A stretch of DNA of 64,000 nt from Rhizobiales bacterium TNE-4 (GCA_019083985.1 JAHRCV010000002.1:555001-619000), one strand, 5' to 3'; positions 43,243 to 52,408 are shown, counted from the first letter of the stretch. Made by a program: numbers and translations. The notes: a model not told the origin generated them from the sequence alone.

Positions 43243-44265
43243 TCAGAGCGTTCCGCGGTAATGAGTGGCCACGACCAAGCAGCAATTGCCAGGCTTGACG
43301 CGACCCGGTTGCCTGCGCCCGTATAAAATACCATCGGACTGATAATGCAAGGTTTCCGGCGGCCGCGAAGGATCCCACAAATAATGGATCAAGCCTGCGG
43401 GTTGTCCCTCGCTTACCTGTTCACCATTTTTGTGGAATGGCTCGAAGACACCATCACTTCCTGCAAAAACATAAGCCTTCGCCCCCGGCAATTCGAGCAC
43501 TGTATTATCACCACCCGATGGTGTGGCATCGCCTGGAGGCAAAACGCCGAGATGGGCCAGCACATTGCGAACGCCCTTGCGGCAAATTTTCAAGGCGTCA
43601 ATCGAAACGGCGCCTGCGCCGGCCATTTCTGTGCCAACGGTGATGAGCCCCTGTGCCACAGCCTCGGCCGTTGCGGTGCGTGGATCACCCATATTCGCGA
43701 TCACAACGGTCATGGGTGCACCAAAGGACTGCACAGCGGCGATGTTTTTGCGATGGAGATCTGGATCGCGCGAAGGTTCCACGATCGCACTGGGGATGAT
43801 GTCGAGCGATGAACCGCCCGAATGCAAATCGAGAAACGCATCGCCCAGCGGGAATATGTAATCGCTGACATAGGCTGAGATCTGCTGCGTAATTGTGCCC
43901 CGCGGATCGCCCGGGAATGTACGATTGAAATTAAGCCCGTCGACCGGCGATGTACGCTGCCCGGCCATAGCGGCATGGACATTGTTCGACGGCATCAGAA
44001 TGAGGCGGCCTTGGATTCGTCCCGGATCGAGATCACGGATCAATTCAGCGATCGTGATAGGACCTTCATACTCGTCACCATGATTGCCGCCCTCCATGAT
44101 CACAGTGGGGCCTGAGCCGTTCTTGATCACACCAATCGGGATACGCGTGACGCCCCACGCATCGTCATGCGGCGAATGCGGGATCATGACAAAACCAGAT
44201 TGCTTGCCGGCCCTGTCAAAATCGACAGTGGTGAAGGCCGTGGATGGGCGGGGTGCGCGGCTCAT
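43243..44265 (-). CDS. Succinylglutamate desuccinylase/aspartoacylase family deacylase (DoeB/EutE-like)
   Basis: The 340-residue zinc hydrolase removes an acyl group from an N-acyl amino acid. Metal ligands are in EGGNHGDEYEGP (His and Glu) and LDLHSGGSSLD (His); an Arg-containing substrate loop is NFNRTFPGDPRGT. The overall form matches the DoeB/EutE enzymes that deacetylate N-acetyl-diaminobutyrate in ectoine breakdown, but the true substrate is unknown and no ectoine hydrolase (DoeA/EutD) is present. The gene is separated from the binding-protein gene by a terminator and is followed at once by the dehydratase gene. Confidence 0.85.
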   Translation of the reverse strand: MSRAPRPSTAFTTVDFDRAGKQSGFVMIPHSPHDDAWGVTRIPIGVIKNGSGPTVIMEGGNHGDEYEGPITIAELIRDLDPGRIQGRLILMPSNNVHAAMAGQRTSPVDGLNFNRTFPGDPRGTITQQISAYVSDYIFPLGDAFLDLHSGGSSLDIIPSAIVEPSRDPDLHRKNIAAVQSFGAPMTVVIANMGDPRTATAEAVAQGLITVGTEMAGAGAVSIDALKICRKGVRNVLAHLGVLPPGDATPSGGDNTVLELPGAKAYVFAGSDGVFEPFHKNGEQVSEGQPAGLIHYLWDPSRPPETLHYQSDGILYGRRQPGRVKPGNCCLVVATHYRGTL

Positions 44266-44280
44266 GGGCGAAACCTTTCG

Positions 44281-44312
44281 AAAAAAGGGCCGCGCTTTGA
44301 AAGCGCGACCCT
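44281..44312 (-). terminator. Rho-independent terminator after the binding-protein gene
   Basis: On the minus strand, AGGG/CCCT and CGCGCTTT/AAAGCGCG pair with one internal mismatch, followed by six T. It lies between the ABC transporter genes and the deacylase gene on the same strand, so it limits read-through into the catabolic genes. Confidence 0.85.
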
Positions 44313-44323
44313 CATCACTTGCG

Positions 44324-45109
44324 TCACAATGTCGGCAGCGGATCCATAGGCATATCAAGATATTTGCGATGGAGCCGATCGAGCTCACCATTCATCGTGT
44401 TGAAGAAGATGAAGCTATCGAGCCAGCGCACGAGATTGTGCTGGTCCATTTGCACGCCCATGTGAGCCGGTGAACGACGAATGACGAACTTGCGCTCGAA
44501 TTCCTTGTTCGGGTTCTGCTTGGCAAGGGCCTGCGCCACGATGGAGTTGGTGGCGATTAGATCAGCCTGACCGGTGATGTACGCTGCGGCCGCTGTGGCA
44601 TCATCCTCGGTGCGCATAATGTTGGCCTTCGGATTTGACGCGCTGATGGCCAATTCCTGCGTCGTTCCTTTAGCAGCCGCAACCTTGAGATTGCCCATGG
44701 TTGCAGGCGAATCGACCTTCGCCGATTTTGGCCCGTAAACAGCAAGGAACGTGTTGGCATAAGGCGCCGTGAACTGGATCTGCTTAGCGCGTTCCGGCGT
44801 CAAGCCCATCACGGAGATCACGACATCAACCTTGTCGGTCAGCAGGAACGGAATGCGGTTTGCACCCGTAATCTGCTGCATTTCAAGCTTCACGCCCAAT
44901 TGTTTTGCAACCATTTCGGCGAGCTCGATATCAAAACCAATCGGATTGCGATTGGCATCTTGCGAGCCGAAAGGCGGTGCATCCAATGGCACACCGATCC
45001 GGATCGTGCCCTTGGAAATGATATCTTGCAGCTTGTCGGCCTTGGCCGCCTGTGGGGCAACGAAACCAAGCGATAGAGCTGCAAATGCGGCAGCGAGTAA
45101 TTTCTTCAT
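44324..45109 (-). CDS. ABC transporter substrate-binding protein, polar amino-acid family
   Basis: The 261-residue periplasmic protein has a signal peptide (MKKLLAAAFAALSLGFVAPQAAKA, cut near residue 24). The family 3 solute-binding fold follows: GTIRIGVPLDAPPFGSQDANRNPIGFDIELAEMVAKQLG, then VDVVISVMGLTPERAKQIQFTAPY. It should bind an amino acid or derivative and pass it to the two permeases encoded behind it. The start at 45109 has an excellent AGGAGGAG ribosome-binding site. It is the distal gene of the transporter set, placed 28 bp after the ATPase gene. Confidence 0.92.
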   Translation of the reverse strand: MKKLLAAAFAALSLGFVAPQAAKADKLQDIISKGTIRIGVPLDAPPFGSQDANRNPIGFDIELAEMVAKQLGVKLEMQQITGANRIPFLLTDKVDVVISVMGLTPERAKQIQFTAPYANTFLAVYGPKSAKVDSPATMGNLKVAAAKGTTQELAISASNPKANIMRTEDDATAAAAYITGQADLIATNSIVAQALAKQNPNKEFERKFVIRRSPAHMGVQMDQHNLVRWLDSFIFFNTMNGELDRLHRKYLDMPMDPLPTL

Positions 45110-45137
45110 GCTCTCCTCCTCCGTTGAATCGTCTGCC

Positions 45138-45869
45138 TCAATGCAAAACTGCGCTGAGGAATGTATCAAGCTCCGGCGTCATGGGACGTCCGAGCGTTTC
45201 AGCCGCAGGGCCTTCCTCCCAGATTTTACCCTGATGCATAAACACCACCCGCGAGCCAAAACGGCGCGCAAATCCGATCTCATGCGTTACGAGGATCATC
45301 GTCATGCCCTCTTGCGCCATGGTTTCGAGAACTTTCAGCACTTCACCTGTCAACTCCGGATCAAGCGCTGATGTCACCTCATCAAACAACATCACTTGCG
45401 GCTGCATTGCGAGCGAGCGAGCGATCGCGACGCGCTGCTGTTGACCACCGGAGAGTTGATGAGGAAACGCATCAATCTTGTCGGCTAAACCAACACGCCC
45501 CAACACATCGAGCGCGACAGCGCGTGCTTTTTCGGACGATTCACGTTTCACAATCCGCGGCGCCAAGGTGATATTGTCCGAGACAGAAAGGTGCGGAAAC
45601 AGATTGAAACTTTGAAAGACGATACCGACTTTCTGGCGCAACAACCTGAGATCAACACCAGCGGCATTGACACGCTGGCCATCGACCGAGATTTCTCCAC
45701 CTTGGATCGGCTCAAGCCCATTGATGCAGCGGAGCATCGTGCTTTTGCCAGAACCAGACCGACCAATGACGGCAATCACCTCGCCGCGCACAACATTCAA
45801 TGAGACGCCATCGAGCACTTTGAGTGCACCATAGGATTTCGAGACGTTTTTGAGTTCAACGAGCGACAT
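45138..45869 (-). CDS. ABC transporter ATP-binding protein, polar amino-acid family
   Basis: The 243-residue ATPase has Walker A GRSGSGKST (~residue 36), the Q-loop VGIVFQSFNLFPHLSV, the signature LSGGQQQRVAIARSL, Walker B VMLFDEVTSALDPE and the switch His in LVTHEIGF. It belongs to the GlnQ/HisP group and powers the two permeases. Its start overlaps the end of the preceding permease gene by 14 bp. Confidence 0.94.
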   Translation of the reverse strand: MSLVELKNVSKSYGALKVLDGVSLNVVRGEVIAVIGRSGSGKSTMLRCINGLEPIQGGEISVDGQRVNAAGVDLRLLRQKVGIVFQSFNLFPHLSVSDNITLAPRIVKRESSEKARAVALDVLGRVGLADKIDAFPHQLSGGQQQRVAIARSLAMQPQVMLFDEVTSALDPELTGEVLKVLETMAQEGMTMILVTHEIGFARRFGSRVVFMHQGKIWEEGPAAETLGRPMTPELDTFLSAVLH

Positions 45870-46506
45870 TGAGTTTCCGCTCCAGCGAGCGGCTCCATTG
45901 CGTCAGCGGGAAGCAGAGGCAGAAGTAAATGGCTGCCACGGTCAGATAGACCGCGAAAGGCTTGTAGGTTGATGCGGATGTCAGCTGGCCTTCGCGCGTC
46001 AACTCTACAAAACCAATGGTCGCCGCCAGAGAGGTGTTCTTGATTAGTTGCACAAGAAAGCCGACCGTTGGCGGAATGGCGCTGCGCACAGCCTGCGGCA
46101 TAATGATGTAGCGCATCTGTTCAAGGAAGGAGAAGCCGAGCGACGCCGCCGCCTCCCATTGCGTCTTGGGAATGGCGATCAACGACCCGCGCCAGATTTC
46201 ACCCAGAAACGCGCCACCATAAACCGAGAAGGCCAGAGTGGCTGCTGTCCAAGCATTCACGGGCAGACCCACGATAGAGAGCCCGAAATAGAACAAGAAC
46301 AGCCAAACAAGCAGCGGCGTGCCTTGCACGATCTGGATGTAAAGCGTTGCAATCCAACGCAATGGCGCGATGGGTGAAACCCGCAAGACGGCCAGCAGGA
46401 GCCCCATCACCGCACCGCCGACGAAGGCGACAAGGGTGAGCAGCAATGTCCATCGTGCCGCTGCGATGAGATAGAGAACGTCGATGGTCCCGAAATCGCG
46501 GATCAT
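45856..46506 (-). CDS. ABC transporter permease, polar amino-acid family (second)
   Basis: The 216-residue membrane protein has about five helices and the conserved coupling region of HisM/GlnP-type permeases: GAFLGEIWRGSLIAIPKTQWEAAASLGFSFLEQMRYIIMPQAVRSAIPP. It forms the channel with the other permease. Its ATG overlaps the first permease's stop by four bases and its end overlaps the ATPase start, so all are co-translated. Confidence 0.92.
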   Translation of the reverse strand: MIRDFGTIDVLYLIAAARWTLLLTLVAFVGGAVMGLLLAVLRVSPIAPLRWIATLYIQIVQGTPLLVWLFLFYFGLSIVGLPVNAWTAATLAFSVYGGAFLGEIWRGSLIAIPKTQWEAAASLGFSFLEQMRYIIMPQAVRSAIPPTVGFLVQLIKNTSLAATIGFVELTREGQLTSASTYKPFAVYLTVAAIYFCLCFPLTQWSRSLERKLNVAR

Positions 46507-47162
46507 CGTGCGAACGTCCAGCGGTAAATCAGCGCGAACAGGCCGCGGAAGATAAAGGCGAGCGCGAGATAAAGTCCGCCAACCACGGCATAGACCTCAA
46601 AGTCGCGGAAAGTGCGGGATTGGATGATGGACCCGGCGTGGAAGAGATCGGGAACAGAAATCTGCGAAACGATGGATGTTGCCAACATCAACAAGACGAA
46701 CTGGCTCGCGAGCGCCGGGTACATCGCTTTCAGCGCTGGAAACAAGACAATGTAACGGAAGACCTGCCACCCGCTGAGGCCGAGCGATTCACCCGCTTCG
46801 ACCTGTGCACGCGGAATCGATTCCAATCCGGCGCGTACGATCTCTGTCGTATAGGCCCCCAGATTAATCACTAGCGCGATGATTGCCGCAGGAATAGCCT
46901 CAAGCCTTAAGCCAAGTGCTGGCAACCCAAAAAAGATCAAGAACAATTGCACGAGGAGCGGCGTGTTACGAATGATCTCGACATAGGCCGCCGCAAAGGA
47001 ACGCAGCAGCGGCCCGCCATAAACACGCGCGGCGGCACCAGCAATGCCGATGATCAAACCGCCAACCATCGTCGCGACCGATAGGATGATGGTCGTCAAT
47101 AATCCATCGAGTAGAAATTCCCATGCGGCAAAGACATCACGGAATTGCAGGCCATACTTCAT
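46503..47162 (-). CDS. ABC transporter permease, polar amino-acid family (first)
   Basis: The 219-residue membrane protein is the promoter-proximal gene of the transporter set. It has the periplasmic and coupling segments YVEIIRNTPLLVQLFLIFFGLP and YTTEIVRAGLESIPRAQVEAGESLGLSGWQVFRYIVLFPALKAMYPA, characteristic of HisQ/GlnP-type permeases. It starts 148 bp from the divergent IclR gene, and the shared gap presumably holds the regulator's operator. Confidence 0.92.
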   Translation of the reverse strand: MKYGLQFRDVFAAWEFLLDGLLTTIILSVATMVGGLIIGIAGAAARVYGGPLLRSFAAAYVEIIRNTPLLVQLFLIFFGLPALGLRLEAIPAAIIALVINLGAYTTEIVRAGLESIPRAQVEAGESLGLSGWQVFRYIVLFPALKAMYPALASQFVLLMLATSIVSQISVPDLFHAGSIIQSRTFRDFEVYAVVGGLYLALAFIFRGLFALIYRWTFAR

Positions 47163-47310
47163 GGCGCGCAGCCTCGTTCTCGCTGAACGCTTGCGCGCGC
47201 AGCAGTCGCGACGAGCATGGCTCGCAAAATCGACTGCATGGGATGTCCTATCCCTAAGAATGACGATTGGGAGGCTAGCGAGGTTTCTTATTTGGTGTCA
47301 AGTTTCACTC

Positions 47311-48093
47311 ATGAAGCAAAATGAAACGATTGATGATCAAGAGCGGCTCTACAGCGCCCCTGCGCTTGAGAAGGGCCTCGATATCCTCGAATGCCTCGCA
47401 ACGAGCGAAGAACCTTTGACGACGCGGGCACTGGCTGAACAGCTGGGTCGTTCAAAGAATGAAATCTTCCGCATGGTGCACGTTTTGTTGCGCCGCGGCT
47501 ATCTGACACGCATGCCCGGCACGGAAGGGCTGCGCCTGTCTGGCAAATTGTTTGGCCTCGGCATGAGAACACCTGCAAGCCGCGCATTGATCCCAGCCGC
47601 CCTGCCAGAAATGGAGGCCTTCAGCGAGCGCACAAGCCTGTCGGCTAATCTGGTTGTCTTGCACAGCGGCGAAACCGTGATTGCCGCAACAACGACAGGC
47701 AAAAGCAATGCGGGGATCACACTCGGTCTTGGTTATGGCAACAAAGCCATCGAAGCGCGTTCCGGCCTTACGATTTTGGCCTTTCAATCAGGGCCGGCGG
47801 GAGAACGTCTGCTACAAGAGGCTCTTGATGCGGTGAATGGTGAAGCACCACCCGATTATGAAGAGCGAATGTCCACAATTCGCCACCAAGGCTCGCTGAT
47901 TGTTGCCAGCCGCGACATTCTCGGCGTGAATGACGTCATCTGCCCAATCCTTGACGCGCGCGGAACGGCCCTTGCGAGCCTTTTGGTGCCCTGTCTCACG
48001 CTGCGCAAGAACCCCATTGATCTTGAAGCCATACGCGCCGAGCTCATTAAAACATGCACAGCGATTACGATGAAGCTCAGCGCATCAGCTTAA
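47311..48093 (+). CDS. IclR family transcriptional regulator
   Basis: The 260-residue protein has the IclR layout: an N-terminal winged helix (ALEKGLDILECLATSEEPLTTRALAEQLGRSKNEIFRMVHVLLRRGYL) and a C-terminal effector-binding domain with GLTILAF and RHQGSLIVASRDILGVNDVICPIL. IclR proteins usually control a divergent catabolic operon and sense its substrate. Here the divergent genes are the ABC transporter, deacylase and dehydratase set. The start at 47311 is preceded by AGTTTCACTC rather than a strong ribosome-binding site; an earlier start would run into the intergenic region without similarity. It ends 2 bp before the convergent TadE-like gene. Confidence 0.92.
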   Translation: MKQNETIDDQERLYSAPALEKGLDILECLATSEEPLTTRALAEQLGRSKNEIFRMVHVLLRRGYLTRMPGTEGLRLSGKLFGLGMRTPASRALIPAALPEMEAFSERTSLSANLVVLHSGETVIAATTTGKSNAGITLGLGYGNKAIEARSGLTILAFQSGPAGERLLQEALDAVNGEAPPDYEERMSTIRHQGSLIVASRDILGVNDVICPILDARGTALASLLVPCLTLRKNPIDLEAIRAELIKTCTAITMKLSASA

Positions 48094-48095
48094 GT

Positions 48096-48710
48096 TTATT
48101 GAATGAACTGGACCGTATACATACGCTCCTTGGCCCATTGCGGGAGCGGTCCAAGAAAGTGCCGCCTAAAGCGAATTTCTACGGCGTAGAAGATCTCGCC
48201 TGATAAAGCGATCGTTTCGATTTTTGCAGAGATACGCTGATTTCGCTGTGCAACATCCTCAGCGTCTCCGTTTAACATGATGCCCTGATTGTTAGGGTCA
48301 GAAAGACCGTTCGGCAAAAGTTGAACGATGGGCGCTTGTGCAGCCAACCCATTCCCCCTTTGCGGACGGACATACCGGCCAATCCAGACGGAATTTTTGG
48401 CGTCTGGCAATTGCACTTTCATGCGATCGGCAATATTGCGCAATAACTGAATTGTCTCGTCACTTAATGGCCGCGTCTCGGAATCAACAAGACGGCGATC
48501 GAGAGCTTGAGCCGTACGCACAATGGACTCGGCGATACGCGTTGCCTGCCGCCAATCTGCCAACCAATTGCAAAAATCAACAACAAAAAGAAAAAAGATA
48601 AACAAGAATGGGAATACAAGAACGAACTCGACAGCCGATGCGCGAGACGATCTCAGATAATTTCGAGCAGAGAGATAAGGGCGCATGATGAATGGCACAT
48701 CATTAATCAT
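48096..48710 (-). CDS. TadE-like pseudopilin/pilus-assembly protein (copy 2)
   Basis: The 204-residue protein starts with a short basic part and one membrane helix in the TadE pattern (SRASAVEFVLVFPFLFIFFLFVVDFCNW, with the Glu at the fifth position typical of type IV pilin-like helices). A hydrophilic periplasmic domain follows, not recognised beyond this. TadE-type proteins are minor pseudopilins of Flp pili. Its ATG overlaps the stop of the upstream TadE gene by four bases, and an in-frame Met eight codons in is another candidate. The DNA is AT-richer than its neighbours. Confidence 0.75.
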   Translation of the reverse strand: MINDVPFIMRPYLSARNYLRSSRASAVEFVLVFPFLFIFFLFVVDFCNWLADWRQATRIAESIVRTAQALDRRLVDSETRPLSDETIQLLRNIADRMKVQLPDAKNSVWIGRYVRPQRGNGLAAQAPIVQLLPNGLSDPNNQGIMLNGDAEDVAQRNQRISAKIETIALSGEIFYAVEIRFRRHFLGPLPQWAKERMYTVQFIQ

Positions 48711-49231
48711 TGATCGCTCGGCGGGAATGGCAAGACAATCAAGACATCAATCGGCGCATAAAGGCCACCCAGCCTCGGATTACCTATCAAACGCCAAATT
48801 GGTCGAAGAAATTGATAGGTAAATTGATTACGCTGAAAGACAACACGGAAATAAAGAGGCTGATCTTTCTTGGTCAGATAGAAACGGCCAACATGGTTCT
48901 GTCTTATTGATCGCTTAAAATCTGTTGTTGGCGTTGCGGTATCAATAGCGAATCGAAATGACCGAAAATAGCTAGGGTTTATTAATTCCGCGATCTCATT
49001 TTCTATTGCTGCGGAAGTGTCCTTTTGTGAGGGCCGCGAAGTCATCAAGATAAGGCGACGCGAATGATTGTGAACGACTTGCTCTGCATTAGAGCTTGCA
49101 AAGAAGAACAACGTCGTCTCAAGAATGACCATGAGAATAAGCAAAAAAAAGGGGAAAGTTAAGGCAAGTTCGACAGCCGTCGCACCGCGGCGGTTACGAA
49201 TGTATGTATTAAACTTCCTGTAAATGATCAT
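48707..49231 (-). CDS. TadE-like pseudopilin/pilus-assembly protein (copy 1)
   Basis: The 174-residue protein has the clearer TadE signature: NRRGATAVELALTFPFFLLILMVILETTLFFFA, that is, RRGxxAVExAL followed by a long helix ending in E. After it comes a mainly polar domain (residues ~50-174). It sits between the TadG-like gene and the second TadE-like gene, with four-base overlaps at both ends, so the three are translated as a unit. No TadA ATPase, RcpA secretin or prepilin peptidase is in the window. Confidence 0.82.
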   Translation of the reverse strand: MIIYRKFNTYIRNRRGATAVELALTFPFFLLILMVILETTLFFFASSNAEQVVHNHSRRLILMTSRPSQKDTSAAIENEIAELINPSYFRSFRFAIDTATPTTDFKRSIRQNHVGRFYLTKKDQPLYFRVVFQRNQFTYQFLRPIWRLIGNPRLGGLYAPIDVLIVLPFPPSDQ

Positions 49232-51126
49232 GGCTGTGATGACTCACGAGCGTCTTTTACCTTATGCTCAGCGAGGACGGCCTTTGTCGAAATTTGAACA
49301 AAGATATCCTCAGTCATAATCGACTTGCCATTCATGACAGCTGTGGCTCTTAAAGCAGATCGCCCATCTGGAAGATCCACCCATTGCGCACGTGTATCGA
49401 CCTCCGTCACGCCAACTTCATGAAGCGTTTTTAATTCTCCATCCTCGACAAGAGCGTTACCATTATCGAACCAGAGCAATAATCCATTGAGATCATGACC
49501 CGTGAGAATACCGGTTCCACTCGTGTCAATTTCGCGCAGCTTTTCATAGCCATCATTGTGACCATCTAGATCGCCAAAAAAGCGTTTTCCATTCATGTCA
49601 CTCGCAGCACGTCCGTCGCGATTATCGACAAGCCAAGCCTGTCCGCGACCAATCGGCCATTCAACCTTGACAGGTTTACCTGTCCCAAAATAGTCAAATG
49701 AGGGACCCGGACCATCATTGGAGTCGGCGGAAAACGTTGTTTGAATGTGGCCGATATTGTCCGTATCGAAGACAATCGGGGATTTTTGAGTAATGCACCT
49801 ATCCTTACCATCCCAAAAATAATACCAATGAATCCCTGCCATATGGACGAGATACTTGTTGTTGGGATAAGTGAAAATAATCCAGCGTCGATTATGTGAA
49901 AGCGCAATAACAGACTGCATTTCTGACGTAATGGTACGATGAATTGAGTTTTTGAATTTAACCGTGCCTGTCCTTAGATTTTTTTCATAAAAAGGCGCAA
50001 GTTTTTTTGTTATGCGCACGCCATTTTGCAATTTGAAGGTGAGTTCTCCCGCTTTTCCGCCGCTAGGATACGAAAATTGCACTTGAGTTTTATTGAAATC
50101 GATATTTGGCATAGAAACGAACGGACGATCAATTGGAAATTGAGCAGAAAACACGCAGGGCGGATTATTGAGCGGTATGGGTTCAGGCTCAGTCACCTCA
50201 GGCGTGCCGCCAACGGTACCGTTACAATCGGATCCAACGCATGGCTTCTCATCGGCAGATCCACAAATGCCAGGAAGAGAACCGTCAGCATTCAAGGTTT
50301 GAATGAAGATCTGATCATCATCGCTCGCGACAATACGAGTAGCCTTGCGTGAGGGTTCACCACGTTGCCGATAGCGATCATTGTCAATGTAGATTTGGGA
50401 CGGCAGCGAAATAATTTTGCGATAACGTATGGGTGTCGTATCTTGATTCTGACCTGACACAATTGTCAGAACAAAGCGCGTCCCGTCTGGAACCGGATTT
50501 CCAATTTCATTCGGGAGGATTGCGTCCATAAAAGAATCGATGGTTTGATTCGATTCATCAATATATTGAGCAAGCTTTAAAGTCCGGCCATCAAACCAAT
50601 GGCCAAGCGCAGTTGCGTTACTGTAGACGACGTTTGAAATCTTCTGGCAAATGGGGCGACATTTCTTGGTGATAGCCACATCGGCATAGGTCGATGGCGA
50701 AATGTTTTTATTGATACCGCTGACTTGCCCACGATAGCTCACCGTGAACTCGTAGCGCCTTAGATCGGCGTAGGTCTCGTCGCCATTAATCGGAATGGCA
50801 AATGATGGATCGACTTTCTCAGCCGTAACCGTGAACGCGCCCTGTCTCTCCCGCACCCCATGCGCGATGCGCGCATCCAGCGCTTTTTGCGCAGCCGCGG
50901 CGGCCGCCTCACCGGTCGGATAAAGCGCTGGGTCGGCGTAAGCGAGCTTCTGACAGGTAATGTCAATCAATTGCTCTGCGGTGGTTGCCGAATTTTGTGT
51001 CTTATAGGCCGTCAAACCGACATGCGTTGCCATCGCGATGAAACCGCCCATTAAGGCGAACATGACGGCATAAGCACCCTTTTGATCGCGCTGATAGGCG
51101 CGGAACATGCGTCGCAAAAGATACAT
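49228..51126 (-). CDS. TadG-like membrane-anchored protein with C-terminal calcium-binding-type module
   Basis: The 632-residue protein opens like TadG of Flp pilus systems: DQKGAYAVMFALMGGFIAMATHVG (membrane helix about 16-37), then YKTQNSATTAEQLIDITCQKLA. The middle (about 100-440) is an unrecognised domain with Cys at 156, 160, 288, 296, 301, 324 and 444. From ~449 to 577 is a segment in the style of EF-hand/RTX-adhesin modules: SPIVFDTDNIGHIQTTF, WLVDNRDGRA, GKRFFGDLDGHNDGYEKL, EIDTSGTG and FDNGNALVEDGELKTL, with Asp/Asn-rich loops. I see no von Willebrand MIDAS. It heads the three-gene unit. The DNA is AT-richer than the surroundings, which hints at transfer. Confidence 0.72.
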   Translation of the reverse strand: MYLLRRMFRAYQRDQKGAYAVMFALMGGFIAMATHVGLTAYKTQNSATTAEQLIDITCQKLAYADPALYPTGEAAAAAAQKALDARIAHGVRERQGAFTVTAEKVDPSFAIPINGDETYADLRRYEFTVSYRGQVSGINKNISPSTYADVAITKKCRPICQKISNVVYSNATALGHWFDGRTLKLAQYIDESNQTIDSFMDAILPNEIGNPVPDGTRFVLTIVSGQNQDTTPIRYRKIISLPSQIYIDNDRYRQRGEPSRKATRIVASDDDQIFIQTLNADGSLPGICGSADEKPCVGSDCNGTVGGTPEVTEPEPIPLNNPPCVFSAQFPIDRPFVSMPNIDFNKTQVQFSYPSGGKAGELTFKLQNGVRITKKLAPFYEKNLRTGTVKFKNSIHRTITSEMQSVIALSHNRRWIIFTYPNNKYLVHMAGIHWYYFWDGKDRCITQKSPIVFDTDNIGHIQTTFSADSNDGPGPSFDYFGTGKPVKVEWPIGRGQAWLVDNRDGRAASDMNGKRFFGDLDGHNDGYEKLREIDTSGTGILTGHDLNGLLLWFDNGNALVEDGELKTLHEVGVTEVDTRAQWVDLPDGRSALRATAVMNGKSIMTEDIFVQISTKAVLAEHKVKDARESSQP

Positions 51127-51290
51127 CGCAAAAGCCTAAAAATTGCCGCGACAGCGGCCTTTATCGGCTGACGCTAGAACGAAAGAGTGATCAAACCCTT
51201 GCCGGATCGCGTGCAATTTTTGCGATCCGGTGCGATTGGGGAAGATAAGGCACGATTTGTCCGCGTTAACCCAAACGCGGCGTTAACGCC

Positions 51291-52235
51291 TTACGGCGTC
51301 AAAGGAACCAATCCCGCTTCAATTTCGGCGCGGCGTTGTTCCAGAAAGGGCGGCAAGGACAGGGTTTCGCCGAGGCGGTCCATCGGCTCGTCAGCTGCAA
51401 AACCCGGTCCTTCGGTCGCAAGCTCGAACAGAATGCCATTGGGCTCACGAAAATAGAGGCTCTTGAACCAGAACCGATCCACAGGCCCGCTATTGGGAAC
51501 ACGCAGGCTCTGAAGACGCTCAGCCCATGCTGTGTATTCAGCATCAGGCACGCAGAACGCGACGTGGTGCACCCCGCCGGCACCCTGGCGCGCAAAAGGC
51601 AAATTCGGTTCAACGGCGACATGCAATTCCGCACCAGCCCCGCCTGCACCCATTTCGTAAACGTGAACACGTGCGCCCTCAGGCGTCTCATAGTCGCGCA
51701 CGCGGCGCATATTCATCAAAGCCCGCAGCACGGCATCGGTTGGCGCGAGATCGGGGACACTGATGGTAATCGGCCCAAGGCCACGGATCTGCTTATTCGC
51801 GGGTACCGGGCTCTTCGCCCATGGATGGCTCACGCCCACCGCGCCATCATCGACAAGACTGAGGCGCTGTCCCTCGAAATCCTCGAAATCGAGCGTGGCA
51901 CGGCCATCGCGCATGACGATAGCGCCCGCCTTCACCCCCGCGTCGGTGAGATGTTTGGCCCACCATTCCAATTGGTCGGCACCACCGACACGCAAGCCCG
52001 TCCGGCAGATGGAATGTGTGCCGCGCGTCTCTGGCCCCACCGGCCAGTCAAAGAACGTGATGTCCGTGCCTGGAGAGGCCTGCCCATCAGCATAAAACAG
52101 ATGATACGCGCTGATATCGTCTTGATTGACCGTCTTCTTCACAAGGCGCAGGCCAAGTGTGCCGGTATAGAAGCGATGATTATCGGCTGCGCGGGCCGTC
52201 ACCGCGGTTAAGTGGTGAATACCTTTGAGGTCCAT
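51291..52235 (-). CDS. Ring-cleaving dioxygenase, glyoxalase/VOC superfamily
   Basis: The 314-residue protein has two VOC modules. It begins [40 protein letters not shown], the pattern of MhqO/PcpA-like extradiol dioxygenases, with later metal ligands in GVHHVAFCV and a Glu in [15 protein letters not shown]. It should open the ring of a hydroquinone- or catechol-type compound using Fe(II). The start ATG at 52235 has GGGAG upstream and gives a family-like N-terminus. No aromatic-degradation partners are adjacent, so it may serve stress detoxification as in MhqO. Confidence 0.85.
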   Translation of the reverse strand: MDLKGIHHLTAVTARAADNHRFYTGTLGLRLVKKTVNQDDISAYHLFYADGQASPGTDITFFDWPVGPETRGTHSICRTGLRVGGADQLEWWAKHLTDAGVKAGAIVMRDGRATLDFEDFEGQRLSLVDDGAVGVSHPWAKSPVPANKQIRGLGPITISVPDLAPTDAVLRALMNMRRVRDYETPEGARVHVYEMGAGGAGAELHVAVEPNLPFARQGAGGVHHVAFCVPDAEYTAWAERLQSLRVPNSGPVDRFWFKSLYFREPNGILFELATEGPGFAADEPMDRLGETLSLPPFLEQRRAEIEAGLVPLTP

Positions 52236-52408
52236 GATGCACTCCCGGCAGACCGAATGGGGTTGCCGCGGACATGGCATGCCCTTGGCCTATCGGCAAT
52301 GGCTGCATGCGCGGCTTTGCAGCAAAGCAAGCATGGCATGAGCGGGGCCGTGACAGCGTTGCCTGCCTGTGAAAAGCTGACGCAGGTTTGCGTTCGGGGA
52401 TTCGTCAG

